Source of the DNA: Trochalopteron elliotii
Lineage: Eukaryota; Chordata; Aves; Passeriformes; Leiothrichidae
Length of the DNA: 64,000 nt
NCBI GenBank assembly: GCA_024734555.1
Contig: JANPWX010000030.1
Span: 833,636 to 897,635 of the forward strand
Direction of reading: 5' to 3'
The notes beneath the pieces are model-generated. The model ran no database searches and was not told where the DNA came from. It saw nothing but the letters and a program-made list of their open reading frames with translations. Positions 36,753 through 48,150 of the stretch are shown here, piece by piece. A program made the translations under genes and the position numbers. Within the stretch, counting starts at the first letter, position 1; every line of letters starts with the position of its first letter.

Positions 36753-39700
36753 GATGAGTCAACGTTTCTGAGAAAAAATGACATTTTGCCAGGAAACTTA
36801 CTCTAATCATCACACAATTATATAATTAAATATATGATTTGTCTTATCACAGTTTTAGGACATATAGGTGCTTTCTAATTTAGATGATAAAGCATTAAAA
36901 GGGATCCTTTCAAGGTTTAACATTTGATTTTTTAGAGATTGTTCTCAGAAACATTTTGAGCATCAGCTTCAGCTTTTGGTGAAAAATGTTAGCAGAAAAA
37001 AATTTAAAAAACAACTAATGATCCTTTTCTTCCAAACAACTAGTTGCAACAGTGATTAGATTCAGTGTGAAACTGAAGTTAACTTCCTCTTTTTGTACCC
37101 TGTTTTAAAGATTCATTCTGATTTGCTGGATTTTTAGACAAGGAGAAGTCTCTTATTTTTCTTATTCACTTTGTGTTTATGCTCCATGTCATAATTATGG
37201 CCCCTAAACTGTAGCCATTTATTTAAGATATGTAGAATGTGGGAGGTTTAATATGTTTTCTGTCTTGAAATTATTCTAAAATTATATTTTAGGGGATTAA
37301 AATCTCACATACATGAGAAATATTGTTTGGCTTGCTTAAAACATCCCCCCTCCCCATTTTGAATCTTCCCCTCCCTTTTGAATCAGAGGTCCCCTTCAGC
37401 AAAGAAATTTTCATGTCTGTAAGGCTGTCTTTCTATAGAAACTATGGTCTTCTGTGATGAGAAAACCCTTTGAAAATATCTGACAGTTCATCTCTGCAAT
37501 TAGTAATTTTCAATTACTACATTCAGAATGGTGAAGGGAATTAACATATAACTATCTCAGAAATCACATCCAGTATCATCAGTCCTTCAGTTTTGGCCAT
37601 TCACTGTCTCTGAGGTTTCTGGGCTTATTGAGACCATTTGGGGGGCACCATCATTATCTTTTCTAACTGGTGAAAGCCACTGCTGATTCACTGTGTTACT
37701 CGGGCAGTTAATATTGCTCCATGAAAGATTGCTAGGAAGAAGTATTCTGTCAATGGCAGAGGCAATGATGTGGAGTTCAGGTTGCTCCAGAATTGATGGC
37801 ACACCTCTGACAATCTTGCCAGCTGTCCAAGCATGTCTCATTTTCCTTTTTGCAGGTGGAGGTTATTGATGGAGTATGGGTAAAATGGTGTATTCAACAG
37901 AGACTCTTTCAGGCGTAGCTTTACATGCTTCACCCAGCTGAACCACCCTAGCACAAAGTAAACGTGAAAATGGTTGCCCTGAGGTTCTTTATGTTCCTTC
38001 TTGGATGGTCTTGAAGGACATTGTTGGGTGCTATACTTCAGTGCACTTTCTATGGGGGTATTTTAAGCATCAGTTTAGAAATCCCTCAACTCCAGCATGT
38101 GCATAAAATAACGTGCTTGGTGAAGGGAGAAGTGATAGTCCTTGGTGGACAGTGCTTGTTAAGACTCCTTGCCTAGTTCTGGCTGGTCAGAAAACTGCTG
38201 TGGTGCATGTCCTCTCATTTGTGTTTTTCCTGCTGATAAGGCAAATGGGGCTATTTATTTCACATCTTCAGCGTGCAACACCTTTTTACCTTCTGAGTGG
38301 TGCATGGAAATGTTCCTCCAACAAACAATACCTTGAGTTCTCAAAACAGAGCTTATCATGGCTGCTTGATTTATTGAAGTGGCTTCTTAAGGAAGTCCTA
38401 TGACATCCTGTTGCTGAAAGCACAGAGATTCTGACTAAAGATGAAGTTGTTTTAATTAGAGCTGCTCTAGATAAAAGGACCAAAATTATAACAACATTCT
38501 CATCCATTTCCATTTTTCATCAAATGTTTCTTTCCAATGAAATTTTCTTAGAGGCAGGGATTAGATCTATGTAAATTTAGGTGCTTAACTAAGTTGCCAA
38601 AGACCAAAGCTTAGTTTTTTTGGATTCTCGTTGCAGGCAAGGGAGATGGGAAAATCTAGGACTTTATATGGGCTGGGCTGCACAGTGAAGCAATTTGTCT
38701 TTCTCCATTGATTATAGACAACAGATACAAGAGCTGAGTGATTTGGAGCTTGTGAAAATAAATCTAGATGAAGTGCAGAAATGCAGAGGGAAGAATCTAG
38801 ACCTAAGCATCTTTACAGCAATGTGAATGGGTTGGCTAGACCTCCACTTGTCCCATATGGTCTGCCTCAGGGAATGGACCTGACTTACGCAGGGAGGTAG
38901 TGATGGAACAAGCAAAGTTGTATGTTGCAGAAATGACCTAGGAAATATCTATAACTATTAAGCAAATCTGCTTCTGCTAGAGAGACAGCTCTAGCTGAAA
39001 GGTTTCACCTATCTCAAAGGCTTAGGTGTTGACAATTTTATTCCTCAATACTTTTTTCTTTCAAGAGAAAAAGAACAAAAGCCAAGAGCTGGTCAAAATC
39101 AATATCTCCTTATCCCAAAAGATTTTGAAGTAGTTTGAACACAAAATTTATTGCTATAATTCAGTGCTGTATAAAACAAGATTTTTGCAAGTGCTTCATA
39201 TACATTAGTTCTTATTTTGTCTTTAAAAAAAACCACACCAATAATGTGTTGTGATAAAAATACATGTGCATATTGTAACTATGGGCATTAATGCTCTGAA
39301 ATAGAAATTAAGGCATAGCTTATTAACTGCTTCAGCCTATGTTAAGATTAGAAAAATAAGCCATATATAATTGCTAGAAATTAAAATAAATGTGGTACAC
39401 CTTGTGCAGTATCTAAATGGCAAAATTAGACAGTGAAGAGTACAGTTGTATATTTGTATATGTACATAAAGAGAATACATTATATCATGATAGGTGTTTT
39501 TTTCAGTGTGAACTTGGGACAGCCACATTATTAATGATTAAAATATAGTGAGTCATCTCTTGCTGGTATGAACAGTACCCCATACCTTTGCATTCTGTAC
39601 ATGAAATATGATGCATGATGCATGTATTGTGCCAACAGAAAAAATATTTTCAAAGCAGTTATATTTTAAAAATTGGAAAAAAAATTACTTTTTGCTTGTA

Positions 39701-39938
39701 AACTCTGGTACTTTCCACCTGTATATCTATCCAAAGCCTTTGAGGTAGCCATAAAAATAACTTTAAAATATTGTGAGTTTGAAATTTGATATTTCAAGAG
39801 GCTTTAAGAGCTAAATGAAATCACAAGGATCTCTTGGGAAAGAAAGGGTTTCTCCTTTCAGTTACTTTTACTACTTTACACGGCTGGAAAAATTTCAGGC
39901 TCCAAGTTATGATTTTTATTAATATACAATTTCCCTGG
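36753..39938. other. Unique non-coding sequence, no gene seen
   Basis: An 84-codon minus frame (37,587-37,841) stands out slightly because its predicted peptide is not low-complexity, but it has no recognisable domain and no acceptor-like sequence before its first codon. The rest is AT-rich with no supported exon, RNA or repeat family. Confidence 0.5.
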
Positions 39939-39961
39939 TATATATATATATATATATATAT
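39939..39961. repeat. (TA)n microsatellite
   Basis: About eleven uninterrupted TA units. Confidence 0.95.
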
Positions 39962-40770
39962 GCCTTTGTCCTTAGAAGTAATTTGTGGATGTAGAAAATC
40001 AAAGACTTTTGGAACTTCTTTTTACCCTAAAATATTAAAACAATCCCGGAGAGCAGGATTAATGTTCAGAGGTCAAAGATCCTTGATAAAGATATTTTTT
40101 TACACAGTTAATTTCTCATGTGGCTTTCACTGCATGTGCTATTTTGCCATGTCACTCTACAAAGACAGCTGGGTAAATTTATTGGATGGTGAGTGTAAGA
40201 ATTTCTGCAGATGGAGAAACATTTCCCCTGGCCAATTGATTTGAAAAGAAAATGGTTTGTCAGTGTGCAAATGCATCTGGAGGAAGAAGGGTAAAGGAAC
40301 GAATTAGAGGTCAGTCAGGATGATCTTAAGTGAATCACACAAATGTGTATGTGCGCTCAGGCTATGCAGACTTGGCTGAGTATTCATTGTTCTCATGAAT
40401 ATTCTGCTGGACTGGGAGTTTCCTGAAGAATATTGCAAAATGTTGATTCAGTCAAAGTCTTTTTGTAGACACATGCATAGTTTCACCTGGATTTGGCTAG
40501 GAATATTTTTAGGTATTAGGAGAGAATTAGGATGGCAGGGGTACACCAGCGTTTTCACTGGAATAATGCACTGGCTGACGCACCTGGCACGGATGTGGGC
40601 AAGAGAATGCAGAGTTACCCCTGGGCCCACCTGGCTGGAGGAGGTGAACCTCTCACCTTTGCCTGGGGTAATGCCTTTCCCCACCCTGCTGGCACTGCAC
40701 AAAGAGGCTGTGCTCACTGGGAGTTTTATAACTGGGACCACTTTTAACAGATTCATATGGGATGCTGGTT
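39962..40770. other. Non-coding sequence with one long chance frame
   Basis: A 156-codon plus frame spans 40,395-40,865, but its last third is coded by the adjacent T/G-rich simple sequence and reads as a run of Phe, Leu, Trp and Val. The GC-richer part at 40,540-40,700 has no domain. I regard it as non-coding. Confidence 0.6.
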
Positions 40771-40862
40771 TGTTGTTGTTGTGGTGGTTTTTTGTGTTGG
40801 GGTTTTTTTGTTTGTTTGGCTTTTTTTGTTTTTTTTTTTTCGTGGTTTTTTTTTTTTTTTTG
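40771..40862. repeat. T/G-rich low-complexity tract
   Basis: Short TTG repeats grade into GGTTTTTTG-like units and then long T runs broken by single G or CG. A shorter T run follows at about 40,910-40,921. Such sequence commonly arises by slippage. Confidence 0.9.
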
Positions 40863-41936
40863 TAATCTACAAAGATATTCTTGACTGAAATTTCAGAGAG
40901 AGAAAATTCTTTTTTTTTTTTGCAACCTATCCTTGAATCCTCATACTTGCTTTTAGTCTCATTGCATATTTAAGCTCCTTCACTTAAGAGAGTACTATTT
41001 GATAAGTAAATCTCTACCAATATTCCTCTCATTGTGCTGCTGCTTCCTTTTGATTCCTCCTTTTGTGTTCTCATACTTCTGTATTCTGCCACAGATCCTC
41101 TGGACCTGAGATAGCCCCCTTTTCCAATAACCCTGTTTTCCCTAAAACTCCTGATCCAAACACTTCTTAACCATCTTTCATTCTTTTTTCTTTTCCTCAG
41201 TTGCAATTATTCCCTCACATGGCTCTTCTGCATTGTACAGATGAGTTCCAGTTTTGTGGCTGGGTTTTTTCTTTCAGAGGTGTTCTTTTAAGATATCCAT
41301 AAAGTTTTAAAGGTTTAAAGGCCAAGCTTGAGAGGAAGATCTGATAAGGGTGCAAGGGACTTTGCTATTCTTTCCTTTACCTCAATTTTTTCTTCTTAAA
41401 ATATTTTTTCCATTTTCAGCTTTGCTCCATGAATAGCAGTCAGAAGCCCCTGGGACCTGTTTATCCAGTCACCCCTATTCTTACACATTTGGGGTGCAAT
41501 AAAATGGACTCCAGATACCATCAGCGCCTGCTGTTGGGTAAAAGTCTGACTAATGTTATTTTGATAAAAACCAAAGACCCCTCTTCCTTGCCCCCAAGGG
41601 ATTCTGTATTTATTTTATGCTTTTAAATTGAACAGAAAAGAGCCATCATTTCATTTAGCATCTCCTCCTTCTAGCTGGTCTTTGGAAGGCTGGGAAAGGT
41701 GGGGTGTAGTGTTGGAGCACCCCTCTTTTCGCATTAACAATTCTCTGTGCCTCTGTTCCTCCCCAGGCACAGAGAGGCACACAGGCAAACAACAGTCTAT
41801 CTGCAACCCGGTTACCACTGCGAGCAACTACAGCTTTTTGTTTAACTGTATAATTGCTCTCTCGGTGGGTTGTGGGTTTTCTTTTCCCCATCTCCATTTG
41901 TTTTCCTAATAACTAAGACCAGTACATTTAGATGGT

Positions 41937-41938
<2 letters not shown>
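40863..41938. other. Unique non-coding sequence, no gene seen
   Basis: Pyrimidine-rich on the plus strand from 40,980 to 41,440, more mixed afterwards. Frames of 65-93 codons overlap on both strands between 41,429 and 41,909 without domains. No repeat family was recognised. Confidence 0.5.

Positions 41939-41976
<38 letters not shown>
41939..41976. repeat. Uninterrupted poly(T), 38 nt
   Basis: The longest mononucleotide run in the window. If it is the reverse complement of a poly(A) tail, the inserted body would lie to its right on the minus strand, but there is no AATAAA-type signal in the expected place and no target-site duplication was seen. Length may be unreliable in assembly. Confidence 0.95.
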
Positions 41977-41977
<1 letters not shown>

Positions 41978-42080
41978 GTTAACAAGTATACTGGATGTAA
42001 CAAGATATGCAGCAAAAAAACCCATTAATCATATTAAAACTAATTAAAAACTGAAAAAGTTGCTGTGCATTCCAAGCACT
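41977..42080. other. AT-rich flank of the poly(T) run
   Basis: Contains ACCCATTAATCATATT and AACTAATTAAAAACTG, two clusters of TAAT/ATTA core sites that homeodomain proteins can bind. Such short motifs are common by chance. See the findings for the wider block. Confidence 0.3.
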
Positions 42081-42103
42081 GGGGGTGGGAGGGGGCGGGG
42101 AGG
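42081..42103 (+). other. G-quadruplex-forming motif 1
   Basis: GGGGGTGGGAGGGGGCGGGG gives four runs of at least three G separated by single bases, which meets the usual definition of a potential G-quadruplex on the plus strand. Actual folding is inferred only. Confidence 0.7.
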
Positions 42104-42407
42104 CCTTTGGTCTGAGCACTGGCGTTTCCTGAGCACAAGCAAATGCCTGACACATGGACTTCACCGAATTCCAAAATGTAGCAAAACAGTGCCTGCATAT
42201 TTGGCAGGAATCACCATCAGTTCAGGTCAGTGTCTGTTTCAGCAAAAGACGAAGCCCTGCATGTTAACAGAGGAAAATAATTCAGAGGAAAAGGGGAGGA
42301 ACAACATGTGACATTTTGTAAGAGCAGCACTTGCTTTACCCAAGGCGCACCACTCTCTGTAAACACTTCCTCCGGTGCCAGTGCCTTAGGACGCATTTTT
42401 TCGGATT
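42104..42407. other. Non-coding sequence between two G-rich motifs
   Basis: No supported gene. The section is somewhat GC-richer than the window average and holds several CpGs at 42,340-42,405. It belongs to the candidate regulatory block discussed in the findings. Confidence 0.4.
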
Positions 42408-42450
42408 GGGGTGGGGGGAGGCACTGGGAGGGGTGAGGGGGAGGTCAGGG
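42408..42450 (+). other. G-quadruplex-forming motif 2
   Basis: GGGGTGGGGGGAGG, then GGGAGGGGTGAGGGGGAGG after a short gap, provide more than four runs of three or more G within about 40 bases. It lies about 300 bases from motif 1 on the same strand. Confidence 0.7.
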
Positions 42451-42980
42451 CTCTCAAGCTGCTAGGATATGAATGAGCTAGGGTTTTTTCCCCGTTTTTT
42501 TTTTTTTTAAAGTTCTTCTTTTTACATGTTGAATGCCATAAATGTTTTAAGGAGACATCAGTGAATGTGTAGCCGAAAAGATGGGCAAGCAGTGCTAGAG
42601 GACACCAAACCCTAAACCTGTGGGAATGTGGAGAAGAGTAGGCAAGGCTGCAGGGAAGGGGGTGCAAATGATGGGGCTCTGCAGTGCAGTCTCACAACAC
42701 CAAGGTGCAGGGGAGGCTGGCTGGGATGGGTGGGTGACCCTCTGAAGCCCCAGCACCTCACCTTGCTTCCACCTTGGTGCTCCATAAGCCTATGCCATGG
42801 ATCTCAGTCACTGGTCCCTGATGTTGGGATAGGACAACCCCTGTCTGCTTAGGGACATAGTCTGACTCCCTCAATCTGACTCCCCCAATTAATTTAGAAG
42901 CAGATCTATTTTTTAAACCCTTTCCTAGTAAAAGCAAGAGTAGGTCATTAAGATTTAAAATACTGTTTTGGTCATTGTCT
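42451..42980. other. Non-coding sequence with a 14-bp tandem duplication
   Basis: At 42,861-42,888 TCTGACTCCCTCAA is followed directly by TCTGACTCCCCCAA. No gene or repeat family is supported elsewhere in the stretch. Confidence 0.6.
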
Positions 42981-43350
42981 TCGTACTTCTTTCTTGAATT
43001 TTGGCACCTTAAGCTGCCTTTGTTGTTGAGGAACTTGCTATTTCTTCAGAGATAGGGCTGGATCACTTGTTATTGTAACACTTCTTGGTGATAAAGTTCA
43101 GTCTAAAAATTAAGCAGCTGCAATGTTGCAGCACAAATTAGTTTAATGTAAGCAGTCAGGAGCAGCTGTTTGGCTCGGGACTCCACTCCGGCGGTGGGGG
43201 AAGGGCACTGTGATGCTGACAGTGTTTTTTTCTCTACATAAACATTTTCGGCTGTTGCAGCTTTTGTGCCGATCATGTGACAGTGTCCCTAGGCAGATAA
43301 TTTATTTCTGTAGCTTTCATGAGCAATCATTAACCTTCAGACACTGAGCT
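42981..43350. promoter_or_regulatory. Candidate conserved non-coding element
   Basis: The stretch has mixed, non-repetitive sequence with dense motif-like words (AAGCAGCTGCAATGTTGCAG, GATCATGTGACAG, CATGAGCAATCATTAACC), several CpGs despite the CpG-poor background, no simple-sequence decay, and no coding frame. That texture is typical of conserved vertebrate enhancers. E-box (CAGCTG, CATGTG) and homeodomain-like (ATTA) sites are present. This is a judgement from appearance only; alignment with other birds, reptiles and mammals would decide it. Confidence 0.35.
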
Positions 43351-43934
43351 TGCTTTCTGCTTTGTGGCATTTGTTGTTTTTTTTTTTTGTATCCTAACTA
43401 GTTTAATTCACAGAGTGTCAGGAGAAAATTACAACCAATTTATAATAGACTGTAATGCGTAATACTTATGTTTCTATTAAAACCGACCTTGCTTACAAGA
43501 CCATTCTTACGGCTTAGCTTGTGTTCATGGATCAGAATAATTATTTTCAGTGATGTAAGTGCAGCTGTCATCATGATACTCCCATAGTATCTTATTCTGA
43601 ATGCAAAACCCTTCAGAGTCCTGATTTGGGACCACCCTTTTGAATTCCCCCTTTGCTGGAGACACTGCGAAGTGTATTGAGATGCAACAGGCTTGGGAGA
43701 AAGGGCATAGCATTTATTCTGGTGATTGCTATTCTCCCACCATGACCGGCTGCTGAACAGGTATTGACCGCCATAGAAAGTGTGTCTAGGGGAGAGGAGA
43801 GGCATTACTGATAACAATTACAGCTCCAGTCTGTGCTAACTTTGTCTGGGGTTTCAGAGCAGGCTCAGACGACAGCGTTGGATCACAAAGCGGTTGTGGC
43901 TGTCAGAAAAAGACTTCATTTTCATTCCTGTCCG
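43351..43934. other. Non-coding sequence, no gene seen
   Basis: A 125-codon minus frame (43,440-43,817) lacks domains and acceptor or donor signals at consistent places. Nothing else is supported. Confidence 0.5.
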
Positions 43935-44050
43935 TTTTGCTACAGTAAGGGAAACAATAAATTAGTTGACTTTGTCAAGGTCACTGAAGAAATAAATGTC
44001 AGGATAGGAATTTCCCTTTCCCTGATCCTTTTCCCCAGATCCTGGTGCTT
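43935..44050 (-). mobile_element. Old MIR/CORE-SINE fragment, antisense
   Basis: GTTGACTTTGTCAAGGTCAC corresponds to the antisense MIR core (AAGTGACTTGCCCAAGGTCAC). It is followed by GAAATAAATGTCAGGATAGG, which fits the usual continuation (AGTGGCAGAGCCAGGA). To the left, AAGGGAAACAATAAATTAG fits the worn GAGGAAACTGAGGC segment. Orientation is therefore minus. Limits are approximate. Confidence 0.6.
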
Positions 44051-45069
44051 TTGTCTAGGGAAGATGACAAAAGAGTGAAAAATACAGAGTCTTGGGCAAA
44101 AGAACTAAAAAGTAAGCAATAGAAAAAGTGGGAGGTGAGTGGGGGCAGGGAAGAGAAATCATAAAAAGAGCTGAAAGCCAGGGTGACTGCTGATTTACTG
44201 TGAATATAATTTTCCTCCAGATCTGAATGTGGTTTTTGCTTTTGTTCACCCCCTCTCTGCCTTATCTTAATTCTTTTTTCTAAATGGTCATTCACTAGCA
44301 CGGGCGACTTCATCTTTTTTGTACCAGAGAGCAAGATTATTATGTTTGTATATGTCTCTGAATAGGTGTAATCTAGACATGCGTATTCCTTGGTTTATTT
44401 TTTATAGTTTGTGTCATAGTGGAATCAGACATTTGTGATAGAAGTGCTCCCAACATAATGTTGCAGATACAATGGACAAGACAGACACAGGGTGGAAGGG
44501 GACAGAGATGGAGAAATAAAAAGATATTTCCAATGCCCCAAGGATAAAAAGAGACTTTATCATAATCTGTCAATGAAACATTTGTAAACATCCAGATAGC
44601 TCAACAATTGCTTTATTTCTTTAGGACTCAAATGAAACTTTGTCCATCCTATGATTGCCCACTAACTTATGAAAAAGGCATGGAACTGGAAGAAGACCAA
44701 AATATACGCTTAGTCTGAGATGTGACAGTACTGCATACTGTATTATCTTGTAAAACATGCAAATGGGTGGATGGATTTTTGCTGTCAATGTCAGGAAAAG
44801 TATTGCTTCCTCATTAGTTAAAAATAATGTCTGAAATTGGTGTTTTACTGATGCTTGGTTTCTGTGCGGAAAGATGAATGAATGAGTAGCTCACTGTTTG
44901 AAACCTCCATCTTTCAAAATGTTTAATGAAAATGAAGGCACAGCATATGGTAAATGTGGACTGAAATCAGGGATGAAAAACGGAAGCCTGGGATGCCCAC
45001 TGAAGGGCAAACAGGACTATGGAGGTGCTTGGTGTTGTGTTACATGTAGAAGTGAGTAACATTTCTGGA
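44051..45069. other. Unique non-coding sequence, no gene seen
   Basis: Two overlapping minus frames (43,999-44,334; 44,055-44,249) have no domain. No RNA gene or repeat family was recognised. Confidence 0.5.
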
Positions 45070-45205
45070 TGTATTAGAGTGATTTAGGAGTTATCATCCC
45101 ATTGACTTTTGACTAGAGTCAAGATGTAACTGCCTAAGTCAATTCTGAAAATGGGAATTAGATTTCTAAGTCATTTTAAGGTGCTTTTGAAATTTTTAGC
45201 TCTAA
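45070..45205. repeat. Very old amniote interspersed repeat, family not named
   Basis: The words GAGTGATTTAGGAGT, CATCCCATTGACTTTTGAC, ACTGCCTAAGTCAATTCTG, AAAATGGGAATTAG, TTTCTAAGTCATTTTAAGGT and GCTTTTGAAATTTTTAG come in the same order as a repeat I recall as abundant in turtle and crocodilian DNA. In that repeat, CCTAAGTCACTT, CCCATTGACTTTCAATGGGA and TTTTGAAAATGGGACTTAGG blocks alternate. The copy is diverged but the order is good. I cannot give a library name. Confidence 0.55.
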
Positions 45206-47794
45206 TCCCAGGTTGATTAATTTGTAACAAGGTGATTCATTCGTATCTTTCTTGTCTTCAGAAGCCTGAATGACACATTTGAGATGCACTCTAAAAGCAC
45301 AGGTAATAGTCAGAGTGCTACCTCAGCGACTTTAAAAGACAATTGATTAATTTGAATTCATGCTTTTATTCACATTTTTAGAGGATTCTGAAATTAGTAA
45401 TAGCACTTTGGAGCTGCTTGGTTTGAACTGTCACTTCCATGCCCTTGCCTTCATAAAGGTTTTCCTACTTTTTTCTTTCTTTTTCCTGAAAATTGTCCTT
45501 ATCCCTCCCCATTACTAGCAGCAGCTCAGCCCCTCTGGTCACAGCAAAAACAGAAGTTCTAAGACAGTAGCTGCTTTGCTGCATGGAATGGTTGAGTAGC
45601 TTTAGACAAAACAGTGTCCAGGAACCTGCTGTGAACTTGTCTCTACCAGTTTGCACTGGGAACTACAGATACCTTTTGCTGGAGCTGCCCTACAGGGAAT
45701 GATGTTGGGAGGAAGAGCTGGTTAGGCAGTTAGTAAGAGAAGACCTTCTTCCAGTAAATTCAAGCCACCTAACCTGCTAGTTTGTCCAAAACTAAAAAAA
45801 CCTGATCTCTTTGGTATTTCACCAGATTTTGTTAGAATCTATGCTAAGAACATACTGTAGTATTTCGTGAACTTAATTATTTCTGTTATTACTGTCTTAA
45901 TCTACTGTTGAAAAGCTGAGACTATAGTCGTACTGGTATAGATTTGGTCAAGACATTATATAAATCTATATATACTACTGCCTTACCTCAGCAACATTAT
46001 TGCAAAGGACAGTTTGCATTGCTCCTATGAGCCTCTGTGTTTTGGGGTGTAACTGATGACACAAAACCCTTTCTGGAGTGAAAGGAAGACTGCCAAGCCT
46101 ATCTGTGGGCCTTGTCAAAAACATTAGCACTTACCAGAAGCAAATCTAAATATTTGACTTGACTGTACTTTCAGAATCAAAGAATCTGATGATCACAACA
46201 ACTTCACTTTCATCCCCTGGTACAACCTCAACCAAACAGACATCTCAAATTAATTTAGAAGTCAATGGCTGGTATTTACTGTTTGGAGTAAGGAAACTTG
46301 GATTTGCTTACATGTCTTCAAGGAGAAAAGTGGAGTGGAGGGACTGAATGCCATACAAGTTTGATTTATGGACTAATATCACCAACTTTTGACCGTGGAA
46401 ATTATTTTGTGGAATGACTTGTTTCATGCAGTTTCAAAGCCATCTCCCTGAGAGCTAGGAAGTCACCTAACTTTTCTCTGCTGGAGGCTGGAGAGAATCA
46501 AGGTCCCAGGGAGCACTCCCATATTTTCCAGTGTCAGCAGTCTCAACCACTACACATCTTTTCATGTAAGGATTCCTAAAAGGTCCAAAGGAATACCGGG
46601 GACATCTGAATACCACGAAAACATGCCTCTAAGAACATACTCTAAAGCCCCCTATTCTCAGTCACACAACAGTAGGAGAAAGGTACTTCAGCACATTCTG
46701 AGCTGCAGCATCTGGGCTTATTTTTCCTAAGTCCCTTGTCTGGAAAAAGTGCTGCACATCATTTGGTCCTTGAGGAATGGAATGTTTTACATTGAGAGCA
46801 ACCCTTGCAGGCACTTCTGCCTGCCATTGTCGTTCAGGACGTCAAGCACTAAGTTAATGAGTGACAGAGCATTCCTTCTCTGTAGCCCAGAACTGAAGAG
46901 GGTGTATCTAGAAGATCTCTAAAGACTACCGTGAATTTTACCACCATCAGTTGCCTGAACTTACTTTTTAAAAAACAAACTGACAAAACATGAATGTGTA
47001 TGCAATACTTAAACATATTCTAAAACAGATCCCAGACTGTGCACCATGCTCCCAAGGAGAGAATGATAAAGCAGATTGATTTGTGCAGTAATGGACAGAG
47101 CTAGGAAATGGTGACAAACACAGGGTGAGAATTTGCATGGAGGACAGTAAACCTGCTCTTTGAGGGCTTGAACTGGTACGTTTCTTTCCCTTGCATTTTT
47201 CATTGCTTAAAGAGGGAAAAAACAACAAACACCCTCAAAAGGCAAAACCACAAGACAAAACCCTAACCCAAAACCCTGCAGAGGAAATGAAACCACAAGA
47301 ACATGTTTCACACCAGCTAATTTCAAGGGTCTGCCATATACACAGCAAGCCTAGGAAATTCACAGGTGCACTGTATCATTCTCCAGAATGCATTGAGCTT
47401 TTTTGCTCTTGATATACACACATGCGCTTCAATGTAGTTTTAACCATTTCTTTATTTTCACTTTGATTTTTTACCACCTGTAATCCACACATTCTTTTCA
47501 CTGCTATGCAGCTGACTAGACCCAGAGGCTTCACAGTGGAGTAATCTTCATCCCAGAATGTGTATAATGTAGGGAAAGTTGAGCAGAATGAATTTATTTC
47601 CACAAGAAAAACGGACAGTCCTTATTTTCACAAGGACTTGTAGTTTACAAATCATCAGTGTTTCATTTTATGTGAACTGCAAAACATAAAAGAAGGGAGG
47701 GGTTAGCCAGAAACAGGAAGCAAGGATCTAGCAATGTATTTTGACAGTTATCCCCCCACTGAAAGCAACACAGAAAAAACAATGGCTTACTAAC
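45206..47794. other. Unique non-coding sequence, no gene seen
   Basis: No supported exon or RNA gene. A short A/C-rich piece at 47,220-47,285 contains CCCTAACCC once, which is not a telomere array. The 47,660-47,794 part just precedes the CR1 copy and may include its worn 5' side. Confidence 0.5.
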
Positions 47795-48150
47795 CAGAAG
47801 CATTGCAGGAGGCTCTGGGGAGACCTCATTGTGGCCTTTCAGTACTTAAAGAGGGCTTATAAAATAGAGGAGAATGACTTTTTACACAGGCAGATAGTGA
47901 TAGACAAGGGGAACAGTTTTAAACTAAAAGAGGAGAGATTTAGATTGGATTTTAAAAATAAATTCTTCACTCAGAGGATAGTGAGGCACTGGAACAATTT
48001 GCTCAGAGAAGCTGTGGGTGCCCCATCCCTACAAGTGTTCAAGGCCAAGCTGGATGGGGCTGCGAACAACCTGATCTAGTGGAAGGTGTTCCTGGCCATG
48101 GCAGGGGATTGGAACTAGATGGTTCCTTTCTACCCAAACTATGGGTACCT
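47795..48150 (+). mobile_element. CR1 LINE 3' end, sense, with residual ORF2 C-terminal frame
   Basis: Begins GGAGGCTCTGGGGAGACCTC and runs through TGGCCTTTCAGTACTTAAAG, ACACAGGCAGATAGTGATAG, CACTCAGAGGATAGTGAGGC and GGGATTGGAACTAGATGG, the classic CR1 3' pattern of bird genomes. The frame stays open from the start of homology to a TAG at 48,077-48,079 and encodes a peptide with RLWGDLIVAFQYLK, FRLDFKNKFFTQRIVRHWNN and REAVGAPSLQVFKAKLDGA, the conserved end of CR1 ORF2 after the RT domain. Only about 94 codons remain, so it cannot act. The 3' microsatellite (ATTCTATGA-type) is lost or altered. This is the least diverged CR1 copy in the window. Confidence 0.9.

Noticed and set aside
37587..37841. 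84-codon minus frame with a protein-like, non-low-complexity peptide
   Set aside because: No domain recognised and no acceptor or donor sites at plausible positions. Length is within chance expectation.
40395..40865. 156-codon open frame on the plus strand
   Set aside because: The last third is T/G-rich simple sequence that reads as Phe, Leu, Trp and Val; the rest has no recognisable domain and a competing frame lies on the minus strand.
41939..42300. Processed pseudogene on the minus strand behind the T38 run
   Set aside because: No polyadenylation signal at the expected place, no target-site duplication and no coding similarity could be seen.
47255..47285. CCCTAACCC word suggesting a telomeric repeat
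   Set aside because: Only one copy within a generally A/C-rich stretch; no tandem array.
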